Source: CAYWQB01 sp964460785 (GTDB lineage: Bacteria; Chlamydiota; Chlamydiia; Chlamydiales; CAYWQB01). From it: a stretch of DNA of 64,000 nt. Position numbers and translations under genes: made by a program. Numbering within the stretch: position 1 is the first letter of the stretch; each line of letters begins with the position of its first letter. The notes beneath the pieces are model-generated. The model was not told where the DNA came from, ran no database searches, and worked only from the letters and a program-made list of their open reading frames with translations. The stretch spans positions 62,001-126,000 of the forward strand of contig CAYWQB010000004.1 in assembly GCA_964460785.1 (NCBI GenBank), given 5' to 3'. Of the stretch, positions 52,977 through 61,080 are shown in pieces.

Positions 52977-54375
52977 GTCATCAGTGAGTTCAGGAGGAGG
53001 GGGAGAGGATACCTCATCCAAGCCTCTATATGATCAAGAGAGTTTTCCTTCTCTTGGTAGTCCCTCTACAGATAAGAAAGAAGAGGGAGTCCCAGAGTCT
53101 AAGGTTCGTTCTGTCACAAAATCTGTGTGGGGAACGCCAATTGTTACACATGCAAAAGCAGTTAAGAAAGTCGTAGCTTCTAAAAGCCCAGGGCCTTCAG
53201 CAAAGAAAACTGCATCAGCGGCTAAACCCCATGTTTGCGGGTGCTGCACAGATGTGACGGCAAAAGGAGATATCTCTCTTCGCCGTGTATTAAGCCGAAA
53301 AGATCACCGCCGATTAGAAGCTCTTGCAGACAAGAGTGCAGATGAGATTTTAGAAATCTTTCATAAAGATACCTCTTTAGCGAGTGCTTTTGCTGAAGTC
53401 TTTCAGCCTGAAGGGGGGCGAGCAAGCTTTGCTTCTGTAGAGTTTCAAGAGCCAAAAATGCAAAAAATCGCAAAAACGCTTTTTTTGAATTACATTAGCC
53501 CCTCTCCCTCTGGTAAGTGGAAGCACCGAGCTGACCGCTACTATTTTGGTTTTGATCAAAAGCAGCGTTTTGCTGAAGCAGTGGATAAGTGTCTGTTCTC
53601 ACGACCAATGGCAAAAGAGCTTTCTTATGCTGTGACGACAGCAATTGATGAAACGCTTTCAGAGCTTAAGGAGGTCTTGGATGACAGCTATTGGGAAGAT
53701 TACAGGGGAGCCTTAATTGGTGTAGCTTTGTCTGGAGACATTTTTAAAAAAGCAGGGAAGAGAGGGGATTCGGGGAAAATCGTCATCAACCCCTCAAAAG
53801 AGCTTTTCACAGGGCCTAAGAGCTTAGGTCTAACTCGCAGGGATTTAAAAAGTATGGGGAAGCGTCCTATAGGGGATGTTTTGATGCCTAAATTAGAGAA
53901 AAAGTTACGGGCCAAACTCCCTGAAGGGGTTGGCCTTGAGGTTGTAAAAAAAATCAATGAGGCGGAAGGGGCTGCCTACTATCCAGGGTTTGAGTTCTGT
54001 GCTCGTGCATTGGTTTCTCAGGTGAATCACGCTAGAAAGAACCCTAGGTCCAGTATCGTCCATCCTAAGGTGCTTGATGCATTCAAAGGCATCAAAGGGC
54101 GAAATGTAGGGTTTCATGATGTAAAGCGTATGTGTGTGGAACATGGCTTGATTTTGCGAGGGAACACGATGCGTATGATGGCTTTGACTGTGCAGCCAAG
54201 TCGATCATATGACTTGGATTATCATGTGGGACCTACCTCTTCTAAACCTAAGGAAGAGAGGGGAAAAGTCTCTCCTCACTCGGTACATATTAGAGCTGCA
54301 TGTAATACGTGCTTGATGGCAGCTGCAGATATGGCTTTTAGTGATGAATTGCGTAGGTGGCGAGAAAAGGGTTAA
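52975..54375 (+). CDS. Unrecognised 466-residue protein with disordered N-terminus
   Basis: I recognise no family. The first 90 residues are Ser/Gly/Lys-rich and probably disordered, with the segments ESFPSLGSPS and KSVWGTPI; spaced FPSLG and W-G motifs of this sort occur in eukaryotic RNA-associated proteins. A Cys cluster CGCC follows near residue 90. The rest is a folded, basic domain with LSRKDHRRLEALADKSADE and VLDAFKGIKGRNVGFHDVKRM. A Ser/Gly-rich start without signal peptide is compatible with type III secretion. A strong ribosome site is present inside an inverted repeat. Possible effector; function unknown. Confidence 0.78.
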   Translation: MSSVSSGGGGEDTSSKPLYDQESFPSLGSPSTDKKEEGVPESKVRSVTKSVWGTPIVTHAKAVKKVVASKSPGPSAKKTASAAKPHVCGCCTDVTAKGDISLRRVLSRKDHRRLEALADKSADEILEIFHKDTSLASAFAEVFQPEGGRASFASVEFQEPKMQKIAKTLFLNYISPSPSGKWKHRADRYYFGFDQKQRFAEAVDKCLFSRPMAKELSYAVTTAIDETLSELKEVLDDSYWEDYRGALIGVALSGDIFKKAGKRGDSGKIVINPSKELFTGPKSLGLTRRDLKSMGKRPIGDVLMPKLEKKLRAKLPEGVGLEVVKKINEAEGAAYYPGFEFCARALVSQVNHARKNPRSSIVHPKVLDAFKGIKGRNVGFHDVKRMCVEHGLILRGNTMRMMALTVQPSRSYDLDYHVGPTSSKPKEERGKVSPHSVHIRAACNTCLMAAADMAFSDELRRWREKG

Positions 54376-54384
54376 AGAAAAATA

Positions 54385-54414
54385 TTGACATGAGGGGTTG
54401 ATAGTCTCTATAAT
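54385..54414 (+). promoter_or_regulatory. Consensus sigma-66/sigma-70 promoter
   Basis: TTGACA (54385-54390) and TATAAT (54409-54414), both perfect, with an 18-base spacer, lie 20 bases upstream of the ATG at 54435. The predicted leader is only about 12-15 bases and consists mainly of TTTGGGGGG. The -35 box begins 9 bases after the stop of the preceding gene, so the metallo-hydrolase gene has its own unit. Confidence 0.82.
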
Positions 54415-54434
54415 TCCCTTTGGGGGGATTGTGT

Positions 54435-55490
54435 ATGAAGTGGGTAGAGCCATTGTTTTTAGAACAAGAAGGTAAGCTCATGCGGGACCATCTTGACTCA
54501 TATTTTGAAAAAAAAGGCGGCCCTTTTAAAAATCCTTTCATTTCTAGTTCGAAAAGAACTCCCTTAGGAGCCTTACTTTGGCTGACTGGATACTACAAAG
54601 ACCCAGCAAGATTTATTTCTATTCCTAAGGGGTTTACCTACCCAAACTTTCATTATCCAATTGAAGAGCATCAGCCAAAAGTCTCTTGGATTAACCACTC
54701 AACATTTTTAGTGGAAGTTTGGGGTGTGCGGTTTTTAACCGATCCGATCTGGGCTGACCGATGTTCGCCCTTTACTCGTCTTGGACCAAAACGGTTATTT
54801 AATAACCCCATAGAGATCCAAGATATTGGCAACATTGACTTTGTTTTGATCAGTCATAATCATTATGACCACTTGGATATCCGCTCTGTTTCAGAGATCA
54901 ATACGCACTTTCCAGATGCACAGTGGCTAGTGCCTTTAGGAGTGAAGCGTTGGCTTAAAAAGCTTGGAACGCGCCATGTATTAGAGATGGGGTGGTGGCA
55001 GAAGGTCAATTGGGTTTCTCACTATGGAGAGGGCGTGAAGGTTGGTGCACAGTCTGTGCCAGCCCAGCACTTTTCTGGTCGGTATGGATGGGATCGTAAC
55101 CGGTCTTTATGGTGTGGCTGGTGCTTAAGGCTAGAACAGAAGGGGAAGGTCAAGCAGGTCTATTTTGCAGGAGATACCGGATATAACCAGTATGACTTCA
55201 ATGAGATCTATAAGCGCTGTGGGGCTATGGACTTGAGTTTGATTCCTATCGGAGCATATATGCCAAGAGATTTTATGCGTAGTGTGCATGTCAACCCATC
55301 AGAGGCTGTTCAGATGCACTTGGATGTGCACTCAAAGCTCAGTATTGCAGGGCACTGGGGAACATTTCGCTTGTCCAGCGAAGGAAGAAAGCGGCCCCCG
55401 TTTGATCTATTCCTTGCAATGCAAAGCCGGGGGCTACCATTTGAGCAGTTTCGGGTGCTCAATCCGGGTCAAACCATCAACTGGTTATAA
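54435..55490 (+). CDS. Metallo-beta-lactamase-fold hydrolase, NAPE-PLD-like
   Basis: The ATG at 54435 is chosen because the consensus promoter would start transcription near it; a TTG at 54420 is close to the transcription start itself. The 351-residue product follows the N-acylphosphatidylethanolamine phospholipase D plan: WINHSTFLVEVWGVRFLTDPI, then DRCSPFTRLGPKR, the zinc motif SHNHYDHLD, later AQHFSGRYGWDRN, FAGDTGYN and AGHWGTFRLS, all metal-ligand regions. Phospholipid cleavage is a family inference; the substrate here is unknown. No signal peptide. Followed by a convergent operon four bases away. Confidence 0.88.
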   Translation: MKWVEPLFLEQEGKLMRDHLDSYFEKKGGPFKNPFISSSKRTPLGALLWLTGYYKDPARFISIPKGFTYPNFHYPIEEHQPKVSWINHSTFLVEVWGVRFLTDPIWADRCSPFTRLGPKRLFNNPIEIQDIGNIDFVLISHNHYDHLDIRSVSEINTHFPDAQWLVPLGVKRWLKKLGTRHVLEMGWWQKVNWVSHYGEGVKVGAQSVPAQHFSGRYGWDRNRSLWCGWCLRLEQKGKVKQVYFAGDTGYNQYDFNEIYKRCGAMDLSLIPIGAYMPRDFMRSVHVNPSEAVQMHLDVHSKLSIAGHWGTFRLSSEGRKRPPFDLFLAMQSRGLPFEQFRVLNPGQTINWL

Positions 55491-55493
55491 AAA

Positions 55494-56117
55494 TTAATGA
55501 CCCTTACCTAGACTGTTTACAGACTCATTTCTCTGGCTAGCAATCTGAAGGAGCTGCTTAATTGTGCTCATAATTCCATCAAGGTCGCGATCTACCTTTT
55601 GTTTTTCTTGCGACTGCGCTTTCTTTTCGTCACGCTGTACCTTTGAGCGAAGCGTTTCTACGCTAGCATCTCTTGTTTGACGAGCGGCATCTGCAAGTGA
55701 ATTTGGAAAGTTTCCCACTCCTGAGAATACACCCGCAAGGCGTGTCCAAACTTCTCGCTCATGTTCTGCAACAAGGCCTGCTTTATAACCAGCCCATGCA
55801 GATAAGCCAGAAAAAACAGCACCTGCACACTGTAACGTGGGCTGAAGATAGGTTGTGGTGCGCATTTTTTGCTCTAGCTCTTCAACAGACTTCCAGTGCT
55901 TTTCTTTTCCTTTATCCTGCTTATCACTGAGAATTTTCTCATAGTCTTGCATGGTATTAGCCCACTCAAGCAGGGCAAGCATGATACGAAGATCCATTTC
56001 AGAAGAATCAATTTCTGAGACTTTCTTGCCTCTCAAGTGACCTATCTTGATTGGAGGAGCTTCTTGTAAACCGGTTTTAAGTAGTGCCTCAGGGGCTCTT
56101 TCTATGTGTGTCATCAC
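55494..56117 (-). CDS. Putative type III secretion small translocator-like protein
   Basis: A 207-residue protein with one hydrophobic stretch (about 93-117, LQCAGAVFSGLSAWAGYKAGL), flanked by helical, charged regions. The C-terminal part after GVGNFPNSLADAARQTRDAS is a long amphipathic helix ending in IMSTIKQLLQIASQRNESVN. This plan (one membrane segment plus a C-terminal coiled coil) is that of small translocators such as SseD, YopD or EspB. The gene is 15 bases downstream of 56133-57182 in one unit. Confidence comes from architecture and the triplet order, not from a diagnostic motif. Confidence 0.5.
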   Translation of the reverse strand: MMTHIERAPEALLKTGLQEAPPIKIGHLRGKKVSEIDSSEMDLRIMLALLEWANTMQDYEKILSDKQDKGKEKHWKSVEELEQKMRTTTYLQPTLQCAGAVFSGLSAWAGYKAGLVAEHEREVWTRLAGVFSGVGNFPNSLADAARQTRDASVETLRSKVQRDEKKAQSQEKQKVDRDLDGIMSTIKQLLQIASQRNESVNSLGKGH

Positions 56118-56132
56118 AAGTTTCCTTTTTTA

Positions 56133-57182
56133 TTATACTAAGCTATTTATCGCATCATGCACATCATGTTGGGACTTGATCATTTCTGTGATGAGCTCCA
56201 AGAGGCTAGCAGCTTTACTGTGTCCATTTTTGATGTCATCCATGATTTTTTCGACTTCTAAGTTGGCATTGCCTACCAATCCCTGTAGCTTTTCTGTACT
56301 CGCAGAAAGCTCATCTCCATAGCTTGCGACAACACCACGTGTGACAGAGATGGTTGCAGAAAGACACTCTGTAACAATACGCGCTGTATTGACATCAAGA
56401 ACTCCGATTGTCGTATTGGCAAATGCATGTGTTACGCTACCAAACAATCGGTTGAAGATAGGGGCATTCATTGTGGCAGAGGCTGCAGAGTGCACGCGTG
56501 CATACGCTGGAAGAAGAAAGCCTGCTATTCTGCTATTGCCCATAAATTGGCGGACCATATTTCCAGCGGTCTCTACAGGTGTCTGACTTATATAGTAAAT
56601 CCCCAATAGAGTATTCTGAGCTGTGGCAGAGATAGTATCCGAGTAAGAGACTGCATCGACAATGCGCTTTTCAGCCTTGCCACCTTCAGAATTAAAAGCA
56701 GATGGCAAAATGCCTGTGCCCTGCAAGCTTTTTGTTGCAAGAGAGATGATTGCTTGAGCTGCAAATATATAGCCGACGGGAGTGGCTGCTGCAATACCAG
56801 CTGATACCGCAGCAATAAGTCCTACATAAGAAGTAAAGGACTTGGCTCCATCAATGATGTAGAGGTATTTGCCATTTGCCTCTTTTTTGTCATAAAGCTC
56901 TTCAAGCTCTTTTTCAGCTTGGTGGACAGCCTCTTCATTTGCTTGTAGACGACACTCAAGGCATAGCTTGGTAAAGTCTGCTTGAGCCAATGAAAACCTA
57001 TTATGAGCTTCAATCATGCGCCATTGAATGGCCCCTAGCTTTTGTATTGACCGGTCACCAACAAGGATAACGGCCTTTGAAGAGGGAGAGAGAGAGGGCT
57101 GCAATGAAGCTTGCTCTGCTTGTATAGGTTTTTGATGGGACCCTCTAAGGTGGAGGGATGGAGGGTAGGAAATGGCGACCAT
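56133..57182 (-). CDS. Putative type III secretion large translocator-like protein
   Basis: A 349-residue protein. The N-terminal part is helical (about 45-110); a hydrophobic hairpin at about 115-150 (SYVGLIAAVSAGIAAATPVG, YIFAAQAIISLAT) is rich in Ala and Gly, as in the pore segments of large translocators. Further weakly hydrophobic stretches follow, and the C-terminus is an amphipathic helix (LLELITEMIKSQHDVHDAIN). This resembles the plan of SseC, EspD or IpaB but is shorter than most. There is no signal peptide and no adjacent SycD/LcrH-type chaperone gene, which such genes normally have. The alternative is an inclusion membrane protein. Confidence 0.5.
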   Translation of the reverse strand: MVAISYPPSLHLRGSHQKPIQAEQASLQPSLSPSSKAVILVGDRSIQKLGAIQWRMIEAHNRFSLAQADFTKLCLECRLQANEEAVHQAEKELEELYDKKEANGKYLYIIDGAKSFTSYVGLIAAVSAGIAAATPVGYIFAAQAIISLATKSLQGTGILPSAFNSEGGKAEKRIVDAVSYSDTISATAQNTLLGIYYISQTPVETAGNMVRQFMGNSRIAGFLLPAYARVHSAASATMNAPIFNRLFGSVTHAFANTTIGVLDVNTARIVTECLSATISVTRGVVASYGDELSASTEKLQGLVGNANLEVEKIMDDIKNGHSKAASLLELITEMIKSQHDVHDAINSLV

Positions 57183-57256
57183 CAGTTTCTATCCTATTTT
57201 TACTAAAGGAAGAACAAGGATACAGATTATACTTTTTAATGTAAAGATAATATAAA

Positions 57257-57282
57257 GAAAAAAGCCGGCAATTGTGCCGGCT
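57257..57282 (-). terminator. Rho-independent terminator downstream of the 215-residue gene
   Basis: AGCCGGCA (57263-57270) and TGCCGGCT (57275-57282) form a perfect 8-bp stem with loop ATTG. On the minus strand TTTTTTCTTTATATT follows. It ends the gene 57315-57962 and means the two translocator-like genes downstream are probably transcribed from their own promoter. Confidence 0.88.
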
Positions 57283-57314
57283 AGGAAAAGGGGGAGGGGA
57301 AGTTGGGGGGAGAG

Positions 57315-57962
57315 TTATCGACTCGACATCTTTTGAATGATGTGGTCAATGATCTTTTGAATAGAGTCCATCAAATTAATGAGGAATTTCATCAAGTTGT
57401 TATGATCAAGCTGCTTTTGGTTGATCTTCAGCTGCTCTTGCTGCTCAATTTTTCCCGCTTGCTGTCCAATGGATGAGCAAACTTTTTTTAACTCTTTGAG
57501 GCGGTCTGCATTGAGTACACAGTCAGCTTTTGGATCTTTCTCCATCGCAGAGACAATTTCTTTTAGCTTTGGTGGAACCTCTACACCAATAAAGTCAGCG
57601 GCATCTGATACAATAGAGATCAATAAGCGTCGCTTATTTGTTGCTTCTTCACTTGTTTCATCTGCTGGCCATGAGATGTTTTTCGCATCTTCAATCAAAG
57701 TCGCTAGGTTATTTGCTTCTCGTGTAGAATCGGCAAGGCGCTCGACTTTTTCTGTGAGTCTTCTCAAAGTTTCATTGTGGGCATCATGAGATTTTTCACC
57801 TACTCCAAGTAGCATTTCAGTCATAGAGATCTGACCACTTAAGTATTTCTTAGAAATACTAGTGATTGCCGCCTCTCGCGCAGTAGGTTGTTTACTGTTC
57901 TTTTCTGGAGGAGCTTCAGAAGTTTGGGTGACTGGAGTTGCAGGTCCGATAGCAGTAGTCAT
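57315..57962 (-). CDS. Putative type III secretion tip- or needle-associated coiled-coil protein
   Basis: A 215-residue protein without signal peptide or membrane segment. The Thr/Pro-rich N-terminus (about 1-25) is followed by helices (ETLRRLTEKVERLADSTREA) and a C-terminal amphipathic helix, MKFLINLMDSIQKIIDHIIQ. Size, helicity and order before a large and a small hydrophobic protein resemble the SseB-SseC-SseD and EspA-EspD-EspB sets. It is transcribed alone: terminators lie on both sides. The identification is by context and shape only, and a plain hypothetical effector is equally possible. Confidence 0.5.
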   Translation of the reverse strand: MTTAIGPATPVTQTSEAPPEKNSKQPTAREAAITSISKKYLSGQISMTEMLLGVGEKSHDAHNETLRRLTEKVERLADSTREANNLATLIEDAKNISWPADETSEEATNKRRLLISIVSDAADFIGVEVPPKLKEIVSAMEKDPKADCVLNADRLKELKKVCSSIGQQAGKIEQQEQLKINQKQLDHNNLMKFLINLMDSIQKIIDHIIQKMSSR

Positions 57963-58040
57963 TAGATGCCTCTTTTAGGTTTTGTAAACCTTTTATTATG
58001 AATTGCATCTATTATATTAAGAAATCTTAATAAAGTAAAG

Positions 58041-58072
58041 AAAAAAACACCGGGACCCGAAGGCCCCAGTGT
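58041..58072 (-). terminator. UUCG-tetraloop terminator downstream of uvrA
   Basis: On the minus strand ACACTGGGGCC, TTCG, GGTCCCGGTGT form an 11-bp stem (two G-U pairs) with a UUCG tetraloop, followed by seven T. The + strand version would have two mismatches, so it works for minus-strand transcription. It lies about 100 bases after the uvrA stop. Confidence 0.92.
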
Positions 58073-58174
58073 AGGAGGGGTTAACTGTGAAGAGAGTCAA
58101 TTTAGGAGATAATCTCTCTTACAAGGGAAAAATTTTATGTGCTAACTACCTAAAAGTCAAGGAAAACAAAAACA

Positions 58175-61033
58175 CTATGCTTTTTTAGTTAGTAGAGGAG
58201 AGAGAAAGACTCCAGTTTGACTCTTTTTATTTTTAGCTAACTTTTCTGGAGGGCCAGCATCAATGATTTGTCCACCACCATCTCCTCCAGTAGGGCCCAT
58301 ATCGATGATCCAGTCCGCACACTTTAAAATATCCAAATTATGCTCAATCACAAGAACCGTATTGCCATAATCTACTAAGCTTTGAAATGCAGTTAGAATT
58401 TTTTCAACATCTGCAAAGTGCAGGCCTGTAGTCGGCTCATCGAGTATATAAAGTGTGTGCTGTGCCCGCTTGGCTTCACGAGAGACTCGAGAAAGCTCTG
58501 CAGCCAGCTTGATGCGCTGTGCTTCTCCTCCCGATAGAGTGGGGGATTGTTGCCCAAGTTGTAGGTACTCAAGACCCACATCGATTAAACTTTGTAGAAT
58601 ACGTACGATTTTTGGATAGGCATGGAAAAACTCTAAAGCATATTCCACAGTCATTTCTAACACATCAGAGATACTTTTGCCCCGGTAATGGATCTCCAGA
58701 GTTTCACTATTGTACCTTTTGCCCTGGCAGCTCTCACAAGTGACATAAACATCAGGCAAAAAGTGCATTTCCACTTTTTTGGTTCCTTGTCCCTGACAAG
58801 CTTCACAACGGCCTCCTTTCACATTAAAGCTAAAGCGTCGGGGTTCATAGGCCCGGGCTTTAGCCTCAGGGACTTGGCTGTATAAGGCGCGAAGCTCATC
58901 AAAAAGTCCAGTATAGGTTGCTGGATTGCTGCGTGGTGTTTTTCCTATAGGAGATTGATCAACATGTAAGACTCGGTGGAGCTGATCTGCTCCTTTGACT
59001 GGCCCCTTTTGAGGGGTGCGTCCTTGCAGCTGTTTTTGTAAGGGCTTGAGTAGCTCTTCATTCACTAGTGTGGATTTTCCTGAGCCAGAAACGCCGCTGA
59101 CTGCAAGTAAGCCCCCTAGGGGAAAGTGAACACTAAGGTTCTTAAGGTTGTGCTTGGAGGCATTTTTTAAAGCCAGGGACTTAGCAGAAGAAAGTTTACG
59201 CCTAACAGGAGGAGGAAGAATTTGGCGCTTCCCCGATAGAAAAGCCCCAGTGACCGATAGCTTTTCTTTACAAACTTCCTTGATGGATCCTGCGGCAACA
59301 ATGGAGCCCCCATGCACACCAGGCCCTGGGCCTACATCAATTAAATAGTCCGCGGCACGCATGACTGCTTCATCATGCTCAACAACTAAGACTGTATTAC
59401 CAATACGGCTTAATTGTTTTAGTGAGTCAATGAGCCTTGCATTGTCACAAGGGTGGAGGCCAATGGTGGGTTCATCCAGCACATAACAGACCCCCACAAG
59501 CCCTGTGCCTATTTGTGTGGCAAGCCGGATGCGCTGCGCTTCTCCTCCAGATAGAGAGCCTGTTTTGCGACTCAAGTGAAGGTATCCTAGCCCCACAGAA
59601 TTAAGAAAGTTTAAGCGCGCTTGAATTTCCTTGAGAATCGGCTGAGCAATAAATGCTTTTTCTTTAGAAAGTTTGAGCTTTTGAAAGAGCTCTTCAGCTT
59701 GAGCCACACTCATCTCAGTGATGGACTGAATGTTAATTTCTTTTCCTTTTTGCAAGGGGAGGAAGACATGTAAAGCTTCAGGGCGTAGGCGCGCTCCCTG
59801 ACAAGCAGGGCAAAGTGTCTCTTGCATCATTTTTTGTAGCGTCTCTCGGATGCGGTCATTTTCTGTTTCACGCAAGCGTTGATGAAGGAGAGGAAGTAAG
59901 CCAGAAAAAACAGCCTCTTTACCATAGAGTAAAACCTGTTGGACTTCTTCTGGAAGTTCACAAAAAGGGGTCTGCATGGAGATCTTTTTGCGACGGCAAA
60001 AGTTGCGCACAAGGCGCATATAGTGGCGCTTATAGAGGTAACCCAGCTTCTCTAAAGCAACAAATGCTCCTCCAGATAGAGAGAGGTTCGCATTTAACAT
60101 TTCTTCTAAAGCAAACTCTTGGTGGATGCCAAGCCCATTACACTGCAAACAGGCCCCATGGGGAGAGTTAAAGCTAAAGAGCCTCGGCTCTAGCTCTGCC
60201 AAGCTATGATCTGGGTGATGAGGACAGCTAAAGTGTTCACTAAATAAAACTTCCCGAAACGGAGCCTCTTTATTCTCCTGCATCAATGCAATCAAAGAGC
60301 CCTTACCAATCATAAAAGATGTTTCTACTGCATCAGCCAGCTCTTGCCTTTTTTCCGGGCGGATAACAAGCCTAGAAACAATGACTTCAATATTGTGTTT
60401 TTCATAGCGTGCAAGGTCAAAGGGGTTTTCACTCTCTGCATCGATATCTTCATCGATATCATAAATCTTGCCATTTACACGCATGCGCACAAAACCCTCT
60501 CTGCGAACCGCAGCGATCGTCTCTTTATGAAACCCTTTTTTCCCTTGAATAAGAGGGGCTAGAAGATAAAGGCGAGTCCCTTCTGTTTCTTGTAAGATCG
60601 CTTCTACAACTTGTGAGGGAGCCTGGCGCTCAATGGGGTGCAAGCAAGTTTTTTTCCCTTTTTGATGCCAACAGCGAGGTTGCCCTGCCCGGGCAAACAA
60701 TAGCCGGAGATAATCATAGATCTCCGTGGTTGTGGCAACTGTAGAGCGGGGATTATGAGAGGCAGACCTTTGCTCAATGGCTATTGTCGGTGGGAGACCT
60801 TCAATTGTTTCTACAGAGGGTTTTTTGAGCTGGCGGAGAAATTGTCGCGCATAAGAGGAGAGGGATTCCATATACTTCCGCTGTCCCTCTGCAAAAATCG
60901 TATCAAAAGCTAGAGAAGACTTGCCCGAGCCAGAGACTCCTGTCATAACCACAAAGCGATCCCTAGGAATCGATAGCGAAACTTTTTTTAGGTTGTGCTC
61001 TGCAGCCCCATGAATCGTAATCGCCTTATCCAT
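58175..61033 (-). CDS. uvrA: Excinuclease ABC subunit A
   Basis: The ATG at 61033 has GGGGAG six bases ahead; a TTG at 61045 would include that site. The 952-residue DNA-damage sensor has two ABC ATPase domains with Walker A motifs GVSGSGKSSLAFD and GVSGSGKSTLVNE, two ABC signatures (SLSGGEAQRIRLA and TLSGGEAQRIKLA) and zinc fingers including CEACQGQGTKK with CESCQGKRYN. It works with UvrB and UvrC in nucleotide excision repair. Normal bacterial length; Chlamydiaceae have, as I recall, a fused protein about twice as long, so this helps exclude that family. Confidence 0.97.
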   Translation of the reverse strand: MDKAITIHGAAEHNLKKVSLSIPRDRFVVMTGVSGSGKSSLAFDTIFAEGQRKYMESLSSYARQFLRQLKKPSVETIEGLPPTIAIEQRSASHNPRSTVATTTEIYDYLRLLFARAGQPRCWHQKGKKTCLHPIERQAPSQVVEAILQETEGTRLYLLAPLIQGKKGFHKETIAAVRREGFVRMRVNGKIYDIDEDIDAESENPFDLARYEKHNIEVIVSRLVIRPEKRQELADAVETSFMIGKGSLIALMQENKEAPFREVLFSEHFSCPHHPDHSLAELEPRLFSFNSPHGACLQCNGLGIHQEFALEEMLNANLSLSGGAFVALEKLGYLYKRHYMRLVRNFCRRKKISMQTPFCELPEEVQQVLLYGKEAVFSGLLPLLHQRLRETENDRIRETLQKMMQETLCPACQGARLRPEALHVFLPLQKGKEINIQSITEMSVAQAEELFQKLKLSKEKAFIAQPILKEIQARLNFLNSVGLGYLHLSRKTGSLSGGEAQRIRLATQIGTGLVGVCYVLDEPTIGLHPCDNARLIDSLKQLSRIGNTVLVVEHDEAVMRAADYLIDVGPGPGVHGGSIVAAGSIKEVCKEKLSVTGAFLSGKRQILPPPVRRKLSSAKSLALKNASKHNLKNLSVHFPLGGLLAVSGVSGSGKSTLVNEELLKPLQKQLQGRTPQKGPVKGADQLHRVLHVDQSPIGKTPRSNPATYTGLFDELRALYSQVPEAKARAYEPRRFSFNVKGGRCEACQGQGTKKVEMHFLPDVYVTCESCQGKRYNSETLEIHYRGKSISDVLEMTVEYALEFFHAYPKIVRILQSLIDVGLEYLQLGQQSPTLSGGEAQRIKLAAELSRVSREAKRAQHTLYILDEPTTGLHFADVEKILTAFQSLVDYGNTVLVIEHNLDILKCADWIIDMGPTGGDGGGQIIDAGPPEKLAKNKKSQTGVFLSPLLTKKA

Positions 61034-61080
61034 TGCTCTCCCCAAGGTTAACGTGAGAGCTGTTTTACCATGAAAGAGCC

